Part shown: one piece after another, positions 17,388-27,666 of the stretch
How positions within the stretch are numbered: position 1 is the stretch's first letter
How the letters are laid out: each line of letters starts with the position of its first letter
Assembly: GCA_951812655.1 (NCBI GenBank)
Contig: OX638319.1
Coordinates: forward strand, 124,001 to 188,000
Origin: an uncultured Candidatus Nitrosopumilus sp.
GTDB lineage: Archaea > Thermoproteota > Nitrososphaeria > Nitrososphaerales > Nitrosopumilaceae
DNA: 64,000 nucleotides
Direction: 5' to 3'
Made by a program: the position numbers and the translations under genes
The notes under the pieces: model-generated
What the model was told of the DNA's origin: nothing
The model's database searches: none
Seen by the model: only the letters and a program-made list of their open reading frames with translations

Positions 17388-19331
17388 ATGTCTAAGTTTG
17401 AATTGGCTTCAGATTATGCGCCAACTGGTGATCAACCACAAGCTATAGATGCTTTGGTCGACGGTGTGCTGAAAGGCTCAGTACAAACTCTTCTTGGGGT
17501 CACTGGTAGTGGAAAAACATTCTCTGTGGCTAACGTGATTGCAAGAACTGGAAAAAACACCCTCGTAATTTCACATAACAAAACTCTTGCAGCTCAGCTA
17601 TATTCTGAACTAAAGCAGTTCTTTCCAAAAAACAACGTGGGTTATTTTGTTTCATATTATGACTATTACCAACCTGAAAGCTATCTTCCTCAGACTGATA
17701 CCTATATAGAAAAAGACACTCAAATCAATGAAAAAATTGAAAAATTAAGGCTAGAGGCAACAGCCATGCTGCTATCTGGTGAACCGACAATCATCGTGTC
17801 TACAGTATCATGCATCTATTCGCTGGGAAATCCGCAAGATTGGAAAGACTCCGCAGTTCCCATCAAAACAGGCGAGGAGGTAAAACGTGACGAAATTATT
17901 CGAAAATTAATTGATGCTAGATATGAGCGAAACGATACTGAAGTGGCCCCTGGTAATTTTAGGGTTAAGGGAGATACCATTGACATCACTCCTGCATATT
18001 CTGAAGACATAGTACGGATATCGATGTTTGGAGATGAGATAGAAAAGATTGCTTTACTTGATCACGTGTCTCTAAAAGAAAAAAAAAGAATTCCACAAAT
18101 GGTGGTTTTTCCTGCAAAGCATTACCTTATAGCTAAAGATGTCAGCAAGAAAGCCGTAAAGTCAATACGTTCAGAATTGAAAAATCATTTGCCAAAGCTC
18201 AACGAACTTGAAAAACAGCGTCTGGAAATGAGGACAAGGTATGATCTGGAAATGATTGAGGAGCTTGGTTATTGTTCGGGGATAGAAAATTATTCGAGGC
18301 ACTTCGATGGCAGAAACCCCGGTGATAAGGCATTTTGTCTGATGGATTTTTTTGGAGATGACTATCTTTTAGTCATCGATGAATCCCATGTCACACTGCC
18401 TCAGTTACATGGAATGTACAAAGGAGATTATTCTAGAAAAGACAAGCTTGTGACATATGGTTTTAGATTGCCTAGCGCATATGATAATCGACCCTTGAAA
18501 TTCGAAGAATTTGAAGAATATATTCAAAACACTGTTTTTGTTTCTGCAACGCCTTCTGAATATGAGAAAAAAACATCCCTGAAGATAGTAGAGCAGCTAG
18601 TCAGGCCCACGGGGCTGCTTGATCCTCAAATTGAGATAAGGCCATCCAAGGATCAGATGGATGATCTAATTGTAGAAATTCAGAAAAGATCTGCAAATTC
18701 TGAGCGTGTTCTTGTCACTACCCTTACCAAACGCATGGCCGAAGATTTGGCAGAATATCTCTCAAAAAAACAAGTTAGGGTCAGATACATGCATTCCGAA
18801 ATTGAGGGGTTGCAAAGGACCGAAATTATCAGGCAGCTGCGACTAGGGGAATTTGATGTTTTGGTAGGCATCAATCTTCTCAGGGAGGGCCTGGACATAC
18901 CTGAGGTCTCATTGGTTGCGATTTTGGATGCTGACAAGGAGGGATTTCTGAGAAATTTCACAAGCCTGATCCAAACATGTGGTCGTGCTGCAAGAAATTC
19001 AAATGGGACCGTAATCATGTATGCTGATCAAACCACTCAATCGATGAAAAACACGATTAATGAAACAAAGCGTCGTAGAGAAAAACAAATCCAATACAAT
19101 AAGGAAAACGGAATTGTTCCCAGGACTATCATAAAGTCTGTTCCGGAACAAGAAACTTCTTTAGATGATTCAAAACTAAAATCAACGTATGATCTCAACT
19201 CAGAGATTATTGAACTGGATGCGCAAATGAAAAAATACTCTGAGGATCTTGATTTTGAACGTGCTATTGAATGCAGAGACAGGATAAAACGTATAGAAAA
19301 GGAGATTAAATTCAAAAATGCCCGAAAATAA
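17388..19331 (+). CDS. uvrB: Excinuclease ABC subunit B
   Basis: Damage-verifying helicase-like subunit of bacterial-type nucleotide excision repair. 647 aa. Walker A GVTGSGKTF near 38-46, YYDYYQPESYLPQTDTYIEK (beta-hairpin region) near 91-110, DESHVT motif near 330, helicase C-domain, and C-terminal UVR helix for UvrC/UvrA (ECRDRIKRIEKE). ATG 17388 starts the conserved SKFELASDY; TTG 17379 is also possible, since a CTATAA box lies 28 nt before it. Overlaps uvrA by 14 nt. Confidence 0.96.
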   Translation: MSKFELASDYAPTGDQPQAIDALVDGVLKGSVQTLLGVTGSGKTFSVANVIARTGKNTLVISHNKTLAAQLYSELKQFFPKNNVGYFVSYYDYYQPESYLPQTDTYIEKDTQINEKIEKLRLEATAMLLSGEPTIIVSTVSCIYSLGNPQDWKDSAVPIKTGEEVKRDEIIRKLIDARYERNDTEVAPGNFRVKGDTIDITPAYSEDIVRISMFGDEIEKIALLDHVSLKEKKRIPQMVVFPAKHYLIAKDVSKKAVKSIRSELKNHLPKLNELEKQRLEMRTRYDLEMIEELGYCSGIENYSRHFDGRNPGDKAFCLMDFFGDDYLLVIDESHVTLPQLHGMYKGDYSRKDKLVTYGFRLPSAYDNRPLKFEEFEEYIQNTVFVSATPSEYEKKTSLKIVEQLVRPTGLLDPQIEIRPSKDQMDDLIVEIQKRSANSERVLVTTLTKRMAEDLAEYLSKKQVRVRYMHSEIEGLQRTEIIRQLRLGEFDVLVGINLLREGLDIPEVSLVAILDADKEGFLRNFTSLIQTCGRAARNSNGTVIMYADQTTQSMKNTINETKRRREKQIQYNKENGIVPRTIIKSVPEQETSLDDSKLKSTYDLNSEIIELDAQMKKYSEDLDFERAIECRDRIKRIEKEIKFKNARK

Positions 19332-22137
19332 ATTGAAAATTCGTGGTGCACGACATCACAATTTAAAAAATTTGGATATTGACATTCCTAAAAACAAGCT
19401 TGTTGTAATTAGCGGATTATCCGGCTCTGGAAAATCAACATTAGCTTTTGACACCATCTATGCAGAAGGTCAGAGGAGATACGTTGAATCTCTCTCGTCA
19501 TATGCCAGGCAATTTCTGGAGATGATGGATAAGCCTGACGTTGATTCGATAGAAGGTCTTTCACCTGCGATCTCCATCCAACAGAAAACTACCAGTAAAA
19601 ATCCGCGTTCCACTGTTGGAACCACCACGGAAATCTATGATTACATGCGACTTTTGTTTGCAAGAATTGGAATTCCATATTGTACAAATTGCAATCGTAA
19701 GGTATCTACGCAGTCAATAGAAAGAATATGTGATTCGGTACTGAGGGATTTCACGGGAAAAAAGATTCTCATTCTGGCTCCCCTTGTTCAGAGAAAGAAA
19801 GGCACTTATGAAAAGCTATTTGAACAAATCAAAAAAGATGGTTATTCAAGGGTGCGTCTAAACGGGGAAATCCTGAGTCTGGATGACGACATTCCTCCTC
19901 TGGATAGGCAAAAATGGCACAATATAGAGGTCGTTGTGGACAGAATAACGACAGAAAAGTCAGAAAGATCTCGACTCTTTGAAGCAATACAAATTGCAAT
20001 CAAGGCATCAAAGGGTGATGTGATGATCGCATCTGATAAAACGGAAAAGATTTTCTCACAAAATAATGCATGTCCTTACTGTGGGTTGACTGTGGGTGAA
20101 CTGGAACCTAGATCCTTTTCTTTTAATTCTCCATTTGGGATGTGTAAGACCTGCAACGGGTTGGGTGTGAAGATGGAGTTTGACGCTGACTTGGTGGTGC
20201 CTGATAAAACAAAATCCATTTTGGACGGTGCAATTGTTCCGTGGAGCGGGAGATTTTCTGCATTTAGACGTCAGGCATTGAGGGCAGTTGGACAAAAGTT
20301 TGGTTTTGATCTGATGACTCCTTTTGATCAAATTAAACCACAGCATCTTCGGATCATTTTACATGGAACCGATGATTTAATTGATTTTGAGTATAGGTCC
20401 AAGTCAGGAGGTTCTTCATGGAAGTCAACCAATGCGTTTGAAGGTGTTCTGGTTAATTTACAAAGAACTTTCATGGAAACTGATTCGGAATCCAAGAGGG
20501 ACTGGCTTAAACAATTCATGAGGGATACTCCCTGCAATGTATGTGCTGGAAAGAAGCTAAAACCTGAATCTCTGGCTGTGAAAATCAATGAAAAAGGAAT
20601 CATGGATGTGTGCAATCTGTCAATTGATCACTGTTATGATTTTTTTTCAACTCTGAAACTGACTGCGAATGAAAAATACATTGCAAGAGATATTTTAAAA
20701 GAAATTAAAGAACGTCTTGAATTTTTAATGAACGTTGGATTAAATTATCTCACACTGAACAGGTTGAGCTCAACACTGTCTGGAGGCGAATCCCAAAGAA
20801 TTAGATTGGCGACTCAGATAGGCTCAAATCTGACTGGGGTCCTGTATGTTCTTGATGAGCCCACTATTGGATTGCATCAGCGTGACAATTCGCGACTCAT
20901 TAAAACGCTAAACAAGCTACGAAATCTCGGAAATACCGTCTTAGTTGTAGAGCATGACGAGGAAGTAATAAGAAATTCGGATTGGATGATTGATTTGGGT
21001 CCTGGTGCTGGAATACATGGTGGAAATGTAGTTTTTGAAGGCACCTTGAATCAGATTCTCAAAGGAAATTCCTCTGTCACTGGTGATTATCTCAAGGATC
21101 ATTCTTTGATAACTCTGAAAGATAAGATTCGTAACCGTTCTGGTTCTTTGTTGATACAAAAGGCATCGGAGAATAATCTCAAAGATGTAGACGTAGAAAT
21201 TCCGTTGGGTCTTTTTGTCTCAATTACGGGAGTATCTGGTTCTGGTAAGTCTACTCTGATAAATGACATTTTGCTAAAGTCGTTAGAAAATCATTTTTAC
21301 AAATCAAACGTTAGACCTGGAAGTCACAAGTTCATTGATGGTTTGGAAAATATTGATAAGGTCATCGCCATTGATCAATCTCCAATTGGGAGAACTCCCC
21401 GTTCAAATCCTGCAACTTACATTGGGGCATTTACTCCAATACGGGAACTATATGCAAGCACTGCGTTGTCTAAAGAAAGAGGATATGCTCCTGGACAATT
21501 TTCGTTTAATGTGGCTGATGGTAGGTGCTTTGCATGTGATGGAGACGGTGTAAAGCAAATTGAAATGCAATTCCTATCTGACGTATACGTCAAATGCGAT
21601 GAATGCAAGGGAAAGCGATACAATACCGAAACTCTGTCTGTCTTGTACAAGGGGAAAAACATCTCTGATATTTTGGGAATGACTGTCTATGAGGCCCTGA
21701 ACTTCTTTGAAAATGTCCCATCAATTAAGCGAAAGCTTCAAACGGTTTATGACGTTGGGCTGGGATATATCAAATTGGGTCAATCTTCCACGACTCTTTC
21801 AGGCGGCGAAGCACAACGGGTAAAACTTGCATCAGAATTATCTAAACGGGGAACCGGTAGGACTCTGTATATTCTAGATGAGCCTACTACGGGTTTACAC
21901 TTTGCAGATGTTCAGAAATTGCTTGAGGTTCTAAATCGTTTGGTAAATCTTGGGAATACCGTAGTAGTGATAGAGCATAATATGGACGTGATCAAAAATT
22001 CCGACTGGCTAATTGATCTTGGACCCGAGGGCGGAGATGAAGGTGGCAAAATAGTTGCAACTGGGACACCTTCAGAAATTGCTAAGGCACCTGGAAGTTA
22101 TACTGGAAAGTATCTGAAGAAACTGATGAAAAAATGA
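19318..22137 (+). CDS. uvrA: Excinuclease ABC subunit A
   Basis: 939 aa damage-sensing ABC ATPase of NER. Two ATP-binding modules: Walker A GLSGSGKST near 36-44 and GVSGSGKST near 640, two LSGGE signatures (near 488 and 830) and two zinc modules (CPYCGLT with CKTCNG; CFACDGDG with CDECKG). Start ATG overlaps the uvrB end by 14 nt; its stop shares ATGA with uvrC, so the three are coupled. Confidence 0.97.
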   Translation: MPENKLKIRGARHHNLKNLDIDIPKNKLVVISGLSGSGKSTLAFDTIYAEGQRRYVESLSSYARQFLEMMDKPDVDSIEGLSPAISIQQKTTSKNPRSTVGTTTEIYDYMRLLFARIGIPYCTNCNRKVSTQSIERICDSVLRDFTGKKILILAPLVQRKKGTYEKLFEQIKKDGYSRVRLNGEILSLDDDIPPLDRQKWHNIEVVVDRITTEKSERSRLFEAIQIAIKASKGDVMIASDKTEKIFSQNNACPYCGLTVGELEPRSFSFNSPFGMCKTCNGLGVKMEFDADLVVPDKTKSILDGAIVPWSGRFSAFRRQALRAVGQKFGFDLMTPFDQIKPQHLRIILHGTDDLIDFEYRSKSGGSSWKSTNAFEGVLVNLQRTFMETDSESKRDWLKQFMRDTPCNVCAGKKLKPESLAVKINEKGIMDVCNLSIDHCYDFFSTLKLTANEKYIARDILKEIKERLEFLMNVGLNYLTLNRLSSTLSGGESQRIRLATQIGSNLTGVLYVLDEPTIGLHQRDNSRLIKTLNKLRNLGNTVLVVEHDEEVIRNSDWMIDLGPGAGIHGGNVVFEGTLNQILKGNSSVTGDYLKDHSLITLKDKIRNRSGSLLIQKASENNLKDVDVEIPLGLFVSITGVSGSGKSTLINDILLKSLENHFYKSNVRPGSHKFIDGLENIDKVIAIDQSPIGRTPRSNPATYIGAFTPIRELYASTALSKERGYAPGQFSFNVADGRCFACDGDGVKQIEMQFLSDVYVKCDECKGKRYNTETLSVLYKGKNISDILGMTVYEALNFFENVPSIKRKLQTVYDVGLGYIKLGQSSTTLSGGEAQRVKLASELSKRGTGRTLYILDEPTTGLHFADVQKLLEVLNRLVNLGNTVVVIEHNMDVIKNSDWLIDLGPEGGDEGGKIVATGTPSEIAKAPGSYTGKYLKKLMKK

Positions 22138-23720
22138 CTTTTGATATATCCAAAATTTCTATTCCTACTGATCCTGGAATTTATTTGATGAAGGATTCTG
22201 ATAGAAAAATCATCTATATTGGCAAGGCAAAAAACCTGAAGAATCGCGTGAGGTCATATTTCAACAAAAATCAAAACTACAAGACACAAAAACTGGTTGA
22301 AAATATCACTGACATTGGATTTGTCTTAACCGATAATGAAAGCGAGGCGTTTCTTTTGGAATCAAATATGATCAAAAAACACCGCCCTCGTTTTAATATC
22401 GAATTGAAGGATCAACAAAGATACACGTATCTGAGAATCTCAGATGAAAAATACCCTCGGCTTCTAGTCTCGAGACGAACACGGGAAGGAAAATTTTTGG
22501 GTAAGGGCAAGGTCTTCGGACCATTCACTCAAGGCAGTTCGAAATTGCTGACTATTGGGACTTTGAGAAAATCATTTCAAATTCGAATATGCAAAACGCT
22601 TCCGAAAAAAGTGTGTTTGGAATATCACTTGGGAAACTGTGAGGGACCTTGCGAATTCAAAGATGCACAAGAGCGATATCCTAAGCATGTAAAGGCATTG
22701 CAAGATGTCCTGAAAGGAAAAAACCAAACAAAAGTTTTCACGAAAAAACTGGAAGATGAGATGCACCATGCGGCAAAACTTCAACAATTTGAGCGAGCTA
22801 AAGACATTCGTGATACCCTGATGAGGCTTGGAAGTCTGAAAACAAAACAAAAAATGGAATACGTTGAAAATTCTGATGAAGAATACTTTGGCATGGGGGT
22901 TAAGGAGCATTCTGCGGTTGTCATGAATTTCAGAATGATCAATGGGGTGATTAGAGATAGCGACAAGTTCTTTTTTGACTTAGTTGGGGATAACTCCTTT
23001 TCAAATTTTCTATACCAGTATTATTCTACGCATAAAATTCCGAAATTCATCTTGGTCAGCAAGTTGCCTGAGAATGCTAAACTGCTAGAATCTTTGTTTT
23101 CTGAGCAATCAGGTTCTCATGTGAAGATACAGGTACCTGGAAAGGGTAAGAAAAAAGAAATCATAGATCTAATTCTGAAGAACATAAAGTTGATTCATTC
23201 CAAGGGTGGGGATCCTGGATTGGTTGAACTAAAGGAATTTCTTCATCTTCCAGTGATTCCAAACGTGATTGAATGCTTTGACATTTCCAATCACGGTGAT
23301 GACTTTGCTGTGGGATCTATGGCTAGATTTGTTGGAGGTGTTCCAGACAAGTCTGGATATAGGAAATTCAAAATCAAAACTGTATCTGGAAGAGACGACT
23401 TTGCAATGATCGGCGAAATCATCAAGAGGAGGTATTATCGGCTATTGGAAGAAAACTCTGAACTCCCTGATTTGATAGTTATTGATGGTGGCAAGGGCCA
23501 ACTGAGTGCTGCAATGAAATCTCTTTCATCTTTGGGTCTGGACTTGCCTTGCATTTCCTTGGCAAAAGAAAATGAAGAGGTATTTGTTCCAAAAATCAAA
23601 AACCCAGTTTTAATTCCAAAATATAAGCCATCATTAAAAATTTTACAACATGCTCGGGATGAGACTCATAGATTTGGTGTGGCCTATAACCGAACGATCC
23701 GTAAAAATCAGATAAAATAA
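22134..23720 (+). CDS. uvrC: Excinuclease ABC subunit C
   Basis: 528 aa dual-incision nuclease. GIY-YIG domain at residues about 10-95 (GIYLMKD, IIYIGKAKNLKNRV), Cys cluster CKTLPKKVCLEYHLGNCEGPC near 155-175, UVR helix near 205-235, and the RNase H-like C-nuclease (ECFDISNHGD, VIDGGKGQL). It ends soon after HARDETHRFGV, so the C-terminal HhH pair found in longer bacterial UvrC proteins is absent or very short. Third gene of the overlapping uvrBAC operon. Confidence 0.95.
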   Translation: MTFDISKISIPTDPGIYLMKDSDRKIIYIGKAKNLKNRVRSYFNKNQNYKTQKLVENITDIGFVLTDNESEAFLLESNMIKKHRPRFNIELKDQQRYTYLRISDEKYPRLLVSRRTREGKFLGKGKVFGPFTQGSSKLLTIGTLRKSFQIRICKTLPKKVCLEYHLGNCEGPCEFKDAQERYPKHVKALQDVLKGKNQTKVFTKKLEDEMHHAAKLQQFERAKDIRDTLMRLGSLKTKQKMEYVENSDEEYFGMGVKEHSAVVMNFRMINGVIRDSDKFFFDLVGDNSFSNFLYQYYSTHKIPKFILVSKLPENAKLLESLFSEQSGSHVKIQVPGKGKKKEIIDLILKNIKLIHSKGGDPGLVELKEFLHLPVIPNVIECFDISNHGDDFAVGSMARFVGGVPDKSGYRKFKIKTVSGRDDFAMIGEIIKRRYYRLLEENSELPDLIVIDGGKGQLSAAMKSLSSLGLDLPCISLAKENEEVFVPKIKNPVLIPKYKPSLKILQHARDETHRFGVAYNRTIRKNQIK

Positions 23721-23744
23721 GAAAAAAGGAAAAAGTTATTGTTG

Positions 23745-25427
23745 CTAGTTCACTGTAACACTGCCGACCATCCATGGGTGAACCATACAGAAGTAATCGT
23801 ATTCTCCAGCATCTTCAAATGTGAATGCAAATGTTGCATCTGCCATCAGTAGGCTGCTGTCAAATAGGCCTGATGGACCATCAGCTGGGCTTCCACCTGT
23901 TACGGTGTGTGCTGCTGTGTCTAAGTTAGGCCATTCTACTGTATCACCAGCATTGATTGTGATGCTTGCTGGTAGGTAGCAAGAGTCAGTTTCTTCACAT
24001 CCTGGAACTGCTGTTCCTGCTGGAACTTCAACGGTGTGAGTCTGTGGTCCTGCTGGTTCTTCCATCATGACTTCTTCTTCCATCATGACTTCTTCTTCCA
24101 TCATGACTTCTTCTTCAAGAGTTTCTTCCATCATTGATCCTTCAGTTACTGTAACACTGCCGACCATCCATGGGTGAACCATACAGAAGTAATCGTATTC
24201 TCCAGCATCTTCAAATGTGAATGCAAATGTTGCATCTGCCATCAGTAGGCTGCTGTCAAATAGGCCTGATGGACCATCAGCTGGGCTTCCACCTGTTACG
24301 GTGTGTGCTGCTGTGTCTAAGTTAGGCCATTCTACTGTATCACCAGCATTGATTGTGATGCTTGCTGGTAGGTAGCAAGAGTCAGTTTCTTCACATCCTG
24401 GAACTGCTGTTCCTGCTGGAACTTCAACGGTGTGAGTCTGTGGTCCTGCTGGTTCTTCCATCATGACTTCTTCTTCCATCATGACTTCTTCTTCAAGAGT
24501 CATTGTTTCTGCTGGAGTTGCAATTGCACTCACAGAGTAACTGATGGTAGCTTGATTAGTATTCATTGTGTGAACTGCTAAAGCATTACCCGAGAATTCC
24601 CAAGAACCCATTGCGTTGCTAGGATCAACAAACGTTAGTTCGAAGATGGTTTCACCGTCAGGAGTCCAAGTCTTTGCTGGTTTTTCGTCAGCACCGATTG
24701 GTCCTCTTAGCGTAACTAACTGTATGTCTTCTGAAGCAGAGTATGAAAGAATTCCTGAAAACACGTCACTGGATGGTGCTAAAAGCACTCCGAGTTGGTG
24801 AGATTCATGGCCCATGCCAGGATCTTGTACTGTCTGTATTGTACCAGAAATTACAGTATCTGACAATGATTCTTCAGTATAGTCTACTTTGTAATCCACT
24901 GTGAATGGTTCTTCATTCATCGTATGTACTGCTATAGCATTACCGGCAAACTTCCATTCGCCTTTAGCATTTTCTGGATCAACGAAAGTTAATGCAAACT
25001 TTGTTTCACCGTCAGGAGTCCAAATTGCCTGTCCCTTGTCTTCACCGTCTGCTAATGGTCCGTGCAATGCAACAAGTTGGATTGGTTCAGATGCATCATA
25101 ACTCAATGTACCTGAATAAACATTCTCACTTGGTGCAAGTAGAACTGCTAGCTGGTGTGTTTCATGTCCTACACCTGGATCAGTTTCAGATGTAGCTCTC
25201 TCCCAACCTGTTTTTAGCGGGTTACCTGCTTTCTCTCTTATCTCAGCAGCTAAATCTGCACCAAAACCTGATGATGCAGCTGGCTCTGAAGTTTCAACTG
25301 ATGCAGCTGGAGTTCTGACAATGGGGGCGGCGTTGTCTTGGACATCGCTCATGTAGAATGTAAATCCTACACCTATAGCCACAATTGCTAGTGTGAAGGC
25401 AATTGCAGCTGTATCTATGCCTGCCAT
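23745..25427 (-). CDS. Membrane-anchored protein with two plastocyanin domains
   Basis: 560 aa. N-terminal membrane helix (AIAFTLAIVAIGVGFTFYM), then two copies of an immunoglobulin-like repeat (VGHETHQLAVLLAPS / MGHESHQLGVLLAPS), and two type-1 copper domains, each with AAHTV (His ligand) and YFCMVHPWM (Cys, His, Met ligands). Glu/Met-rich linkers of VMMEEE type separate them. Likely an extracytoplasmic electron carrier or copper protein of the ammonia-oxidation chain. A TTTATT box lies about 30 nt upstream. Confidence 0.88.
   Translation of the reverse strand: MAGIDTAAIAFTLAIVAIGVGFTFYMSDVQDNAAPIVRTPAASVETSEPAASSGFGADLAAEIREKAGNPLKTGWERATSETDPGVGHETHQLAVLLAPSENVYSGTLSYDASEPIQLVALHGPLADGEDKGQAIWTPDGETKFALTFVDPENAKGEWKFAGNAIAVHTMNEEPFTVDYKVDYTEESLSDTVISGTIQTVQDPGMGHESHQLGVLLAPSSDVFSGILSYSASEDIQLVTLRGPIGADEKPAKTWTPDGETIFELTFVDPSNAMGSWEFSGNALAVHTMNTNQATISYSVSAIATPAETMTLEEEVMMEEEVMMEEPAGPQTHTVEVPAGTAVPGCEETDSCYLPASITINAGDTVEWPNLDTAAHTVTGGSPADGPSGLFDSSLLMADATFAFTFEDAGEYDYFCMVHPWMVGSVTVTEGSMMEETLEEEVMMEEEVMMEEEVMMEEPAGPQTHTVEVPAGTAVPGCEETDSCYLPASITINAGDTVEWPNLDTAAHTVTGGSPADGPSGLFDSSLLMADATFAFTFEDAGEYDYFCMVHPWMVGSVTVN
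23752..24496. repeat. Recent ~350-bp in-frame tandem duplication
   Basis: Positions 23752-24100 and 24148-24496 appear identical base for base by eye, offset by 396 nt (132 codons). They encode the two plastocyanin domains. Perfect identity, synonymous sites included, implies very recent duplication or gene conversion. Confidence 0.85.
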
Positions 25428-25733
25428 AATTAATCCCTGACCCGTTGCATGCTAAATAAACCTAATTATCATTTATGCTTATTTTGTGAGAACTTTACAA
25501 ATATTTTGAATTTGTTCTTCTTGTATTGAAAATTTTGATTCTAAACTACATGAAATTGTATATTTGAACTTGCAAAGATTTGAGAATTATTTGTTATTAT
25601 GATGGGTGTTTGAGATAGAATAGTTTCTCATTCCATATCCGAATGTACCAATTTGTTGTTACAAATATCGTTTCATTTGATATGGGTGGGTGAATTTCTT
25701 TCTATTCCATGATTGCTCATCCCTGAACATTGA
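25428..25733. other. AT-rich intergenic region
   Basis: No ORF of note on either strand. It contains the probable promoter of the copper protein (GGTTTATTT, minus strand, near 25455-25463). Confidence 0.45.
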
Positions 25734-26123
25734 TCAGTTTTTTCGGATTTTTTTATTTGCCATATTGGCGTCATAGGAAATTGCCTCAAATTCAACTTTC
25801 AGCTTTCTTTGTGCCATAATCTGTTTGATAAATTGTATTCTCTTGACCGTCAATTCGTCATCAGTTTGCAAATTTGTTGTAAGCTGTTTGTGCATAATTT
25901 TTTCATCAATCATTATTTTGATTTGATCCTCATTTTTTATTTTGAAAACACCTATGCCCCAAAACAATCCCACATGCAGGGCGATGTACTTTGATTGAAT
26001 GTCTGTTACTTTGTCTTTGTACATTTCTACGTGAATCCTGTTTTGTTCAGCAATGGATTCCCCTGTCTGAATGAGCCAAGAAATATTTTTTGCATCTCCG
26101 TCGAAATAAAAAATATGCTGCAA
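25734..26123 (-). CDS. Hypothetical protein, 129 aa
   Basis: Soluble alpha/beta composition: N-terminal HIFYFDGDAKNISW, a middle segment with YIALHVGLFWGIGVFKIK, a helical part, and a basic C-terminus (MANKKIRKN). No domain recognised. Divergent from the small gene at 26200. Confidence 0.5.
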   Translation of the reverse strand: MQHIFYFDGDAKNISWLIQTGESIAEQNRIHVEMYKDKVTDIQSKYIALHVGLFWGIGVFKIKNEDQIKIMIDEKIMHKQLTTNLQTDDELTVKRIQFIKQIMAQRKLKVEFEAISYDANMANKKIRKN

Positions 26124-26199
26124 TTGTCAACCAAAAAGGGGTCTTTTGTCTATATATTTTGAATACTTCATTTATGATCATAGTTTCAAATACAATCGT

Positions 26200-26406
26200 A
26201 TGGTTGAATCTCAGGCCTTCTTCTCTAAAATGGTGGACGAATTAGTTGAATTCTCCGAGTATGACCCTGAATTGGCTGATGGAATTAAGTGGCTTGATAC
26301 TCAGGCTTTGAAGAAAGGCATTACGTTCTATGACATGGTGTTTGAAGTCTTGTACAAACACGATGTAAACTCAAAAGCCAAAGATTGGCTAAGTACAAGA
26401 AATTAG
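26200..26406 (+). CDS. Small hypothetical protein, 68 aa
   Basis: MVESQAFFSKMVDELVEF and then a helical body (ELADGIKWLDTQALKKG) ending near WLSTRN. ATG 26200 is preceded at 26-27 nt by TTTATG, so the longer upstream frame is not used. Convergent with citrate synthase, 3 nt apart. No family assigned. Confidence 0.55.
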   Translation: MVESQAFFSKMVDELVEFSEYDPELADGIKWLDTQALKKGITFYDMVFEVLYKHDVNSKAKDWLSTRN

Positions 26407-26409
26407 AAT

Positions 26410-27573
26410 TTATTTTCTTAGGTCCAATGTTTTGTATTCGCAACCTTCTGGTCCGCAATACTTTCCAACATACACTGCCTTGGGTCTGTATAATGCAGTT
26501 TTTGGGGCTGCTTCGGCGAATTTTTCTTCAATGATATGTGCTGCCCATCCCGCAACTCTGGAGATTGCAAAAATTGGTGTATTCAGATCCATTGGAATTT
26601 TCAACATGTAGTAAATCGATGCACTGTACAAATCCACATTGGGATAGATGTCTCTGTCTTTTTGTAACTTCATTTCCGTAATGGTGGCTGTTTCTACTTT
26701 CTCAGTAATGTCAAACCATTTCTCGTTATTTTTTTCAGCCAGCTTCCTTGATAGCTTTTTTAGCACTTGTGCTCTTGGATCGTATGTTCTGTATACGGCA
26801 TGACCCATTCCCATTATTTTGTCACCTGCGGTCATCTTTTCCTTGATCCATCCTTCAACTTTGTCCAATTCTGAAATCTCTAATAGCATCTTCATGACCT
26901 CTGTGTTGGCCCCGCCGTGCAGTTCTCCGCTCAGTGCTCCGATGGCTGCACTGGATGCTGAGTACATGTGTGCTCTTGTTGAGGCAACCTGTCTGGCAGT
27001 AAAAGTTGATGCGTTGAATGTGTGATCTGCATGCAGGATGAGGCACAAGTCGAAAATCTTCTCAACCTCCTGATCTGGCTTTTCGCCGGTCATCATGTAT
27101 AGGAAATTTGCAGCATGACTCAGTGATGAATCAGGATCTACTATCTCCAGTCCGTTTCTTATCCTCTGCCAGCTTGCAATGATTGTGGGAACTTTTGCAA
27201 TGAGGTTGATGGCTTTGTCGTAGCTAGCTTCCTTGTTTGCGAACTCTTCGTCATAGTATCCTGCAAGTGCGGAGACAAATGCCTGAAGCATGTCCATGGG
27301 ATCTGCATCTCTTCTCCAGTTTCCCATGTTTTTCTGCATTTGTTTTGGAATGTATCTTGCTTCAATTAGCTTCGTATTGAATTCGTCTAACTGGGGTTTT
27401 GTTGGTAAATTATTGTACAGTAGTAGATATGCCGTTTCTTCAAATGTTGAATTTTCTATAAGATCTAAAATGTCAAATCCGCGATAGATTAGCCTGCCTT
27501 TATCTCCGTCAATGTTTGAGATCTTTGTATCTGCAACCTCTATTCCGCGCAGGCCGATGTTTTTAGTTTCCAT
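26410..27573 (-). CDS. Citrate synthase
   Basis: Condenses acetyl-CoA and oxaloacetate. 387 aa. Substrate and catalytic segments: LHADHTFNASTF near 182-193, GGANTEVMK near 223, MGMGHAVYRTYDPRA near 258-272 (catalytic His), and RVAGWAAHIIEE near 345 (Arg and active-site region). In autotrophic thaumarchaea it supplies 2-oxoglutarate through a partial TCA route. ATG start. Confidence 0.95.
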   Translation of the reverse strand: METKNIGLRGIEVADTKISNIDGDKGRLIYRGFDILDLIENSTFEETAYLLLYNNLPTKPQLDEFNTKLIEARYIPKQMQKNMGNWRRDADPMDMLQAFVSALAGYYDEEFANKEASYDKAINLIAKVPTIIASWQRIRNGLEIVDPDSSLSHAANFLYMMTGEKPDQEVEKIFDLCLILHADHTFNASTFTARQVASTRAHMYSASSAAIGALSGELHGGANTEVMKMLLEISELDKVEGWIKEKMTAGDKIMGMGHAVYRTYDPRAQVLKKLSRKLAEKNNEKWFDITEKVETATITEMKLQKDRDIYPNVDLYSASIYYMLKIPMDLNTPIFAISRVAGWAAHIIEEKFAEAAPKTALYRPKAVYVGKYCGPEGCEYKTLDLRK

Positions 27574-27666
27574 ATTGAGGCTAATGGAAATCTTCTATTA
27601 TATTTTCGCTAAAGTAACGTCATTGAAATTTAGTAATTAGTCTAATATGCCAACTTTTTCCCATAA

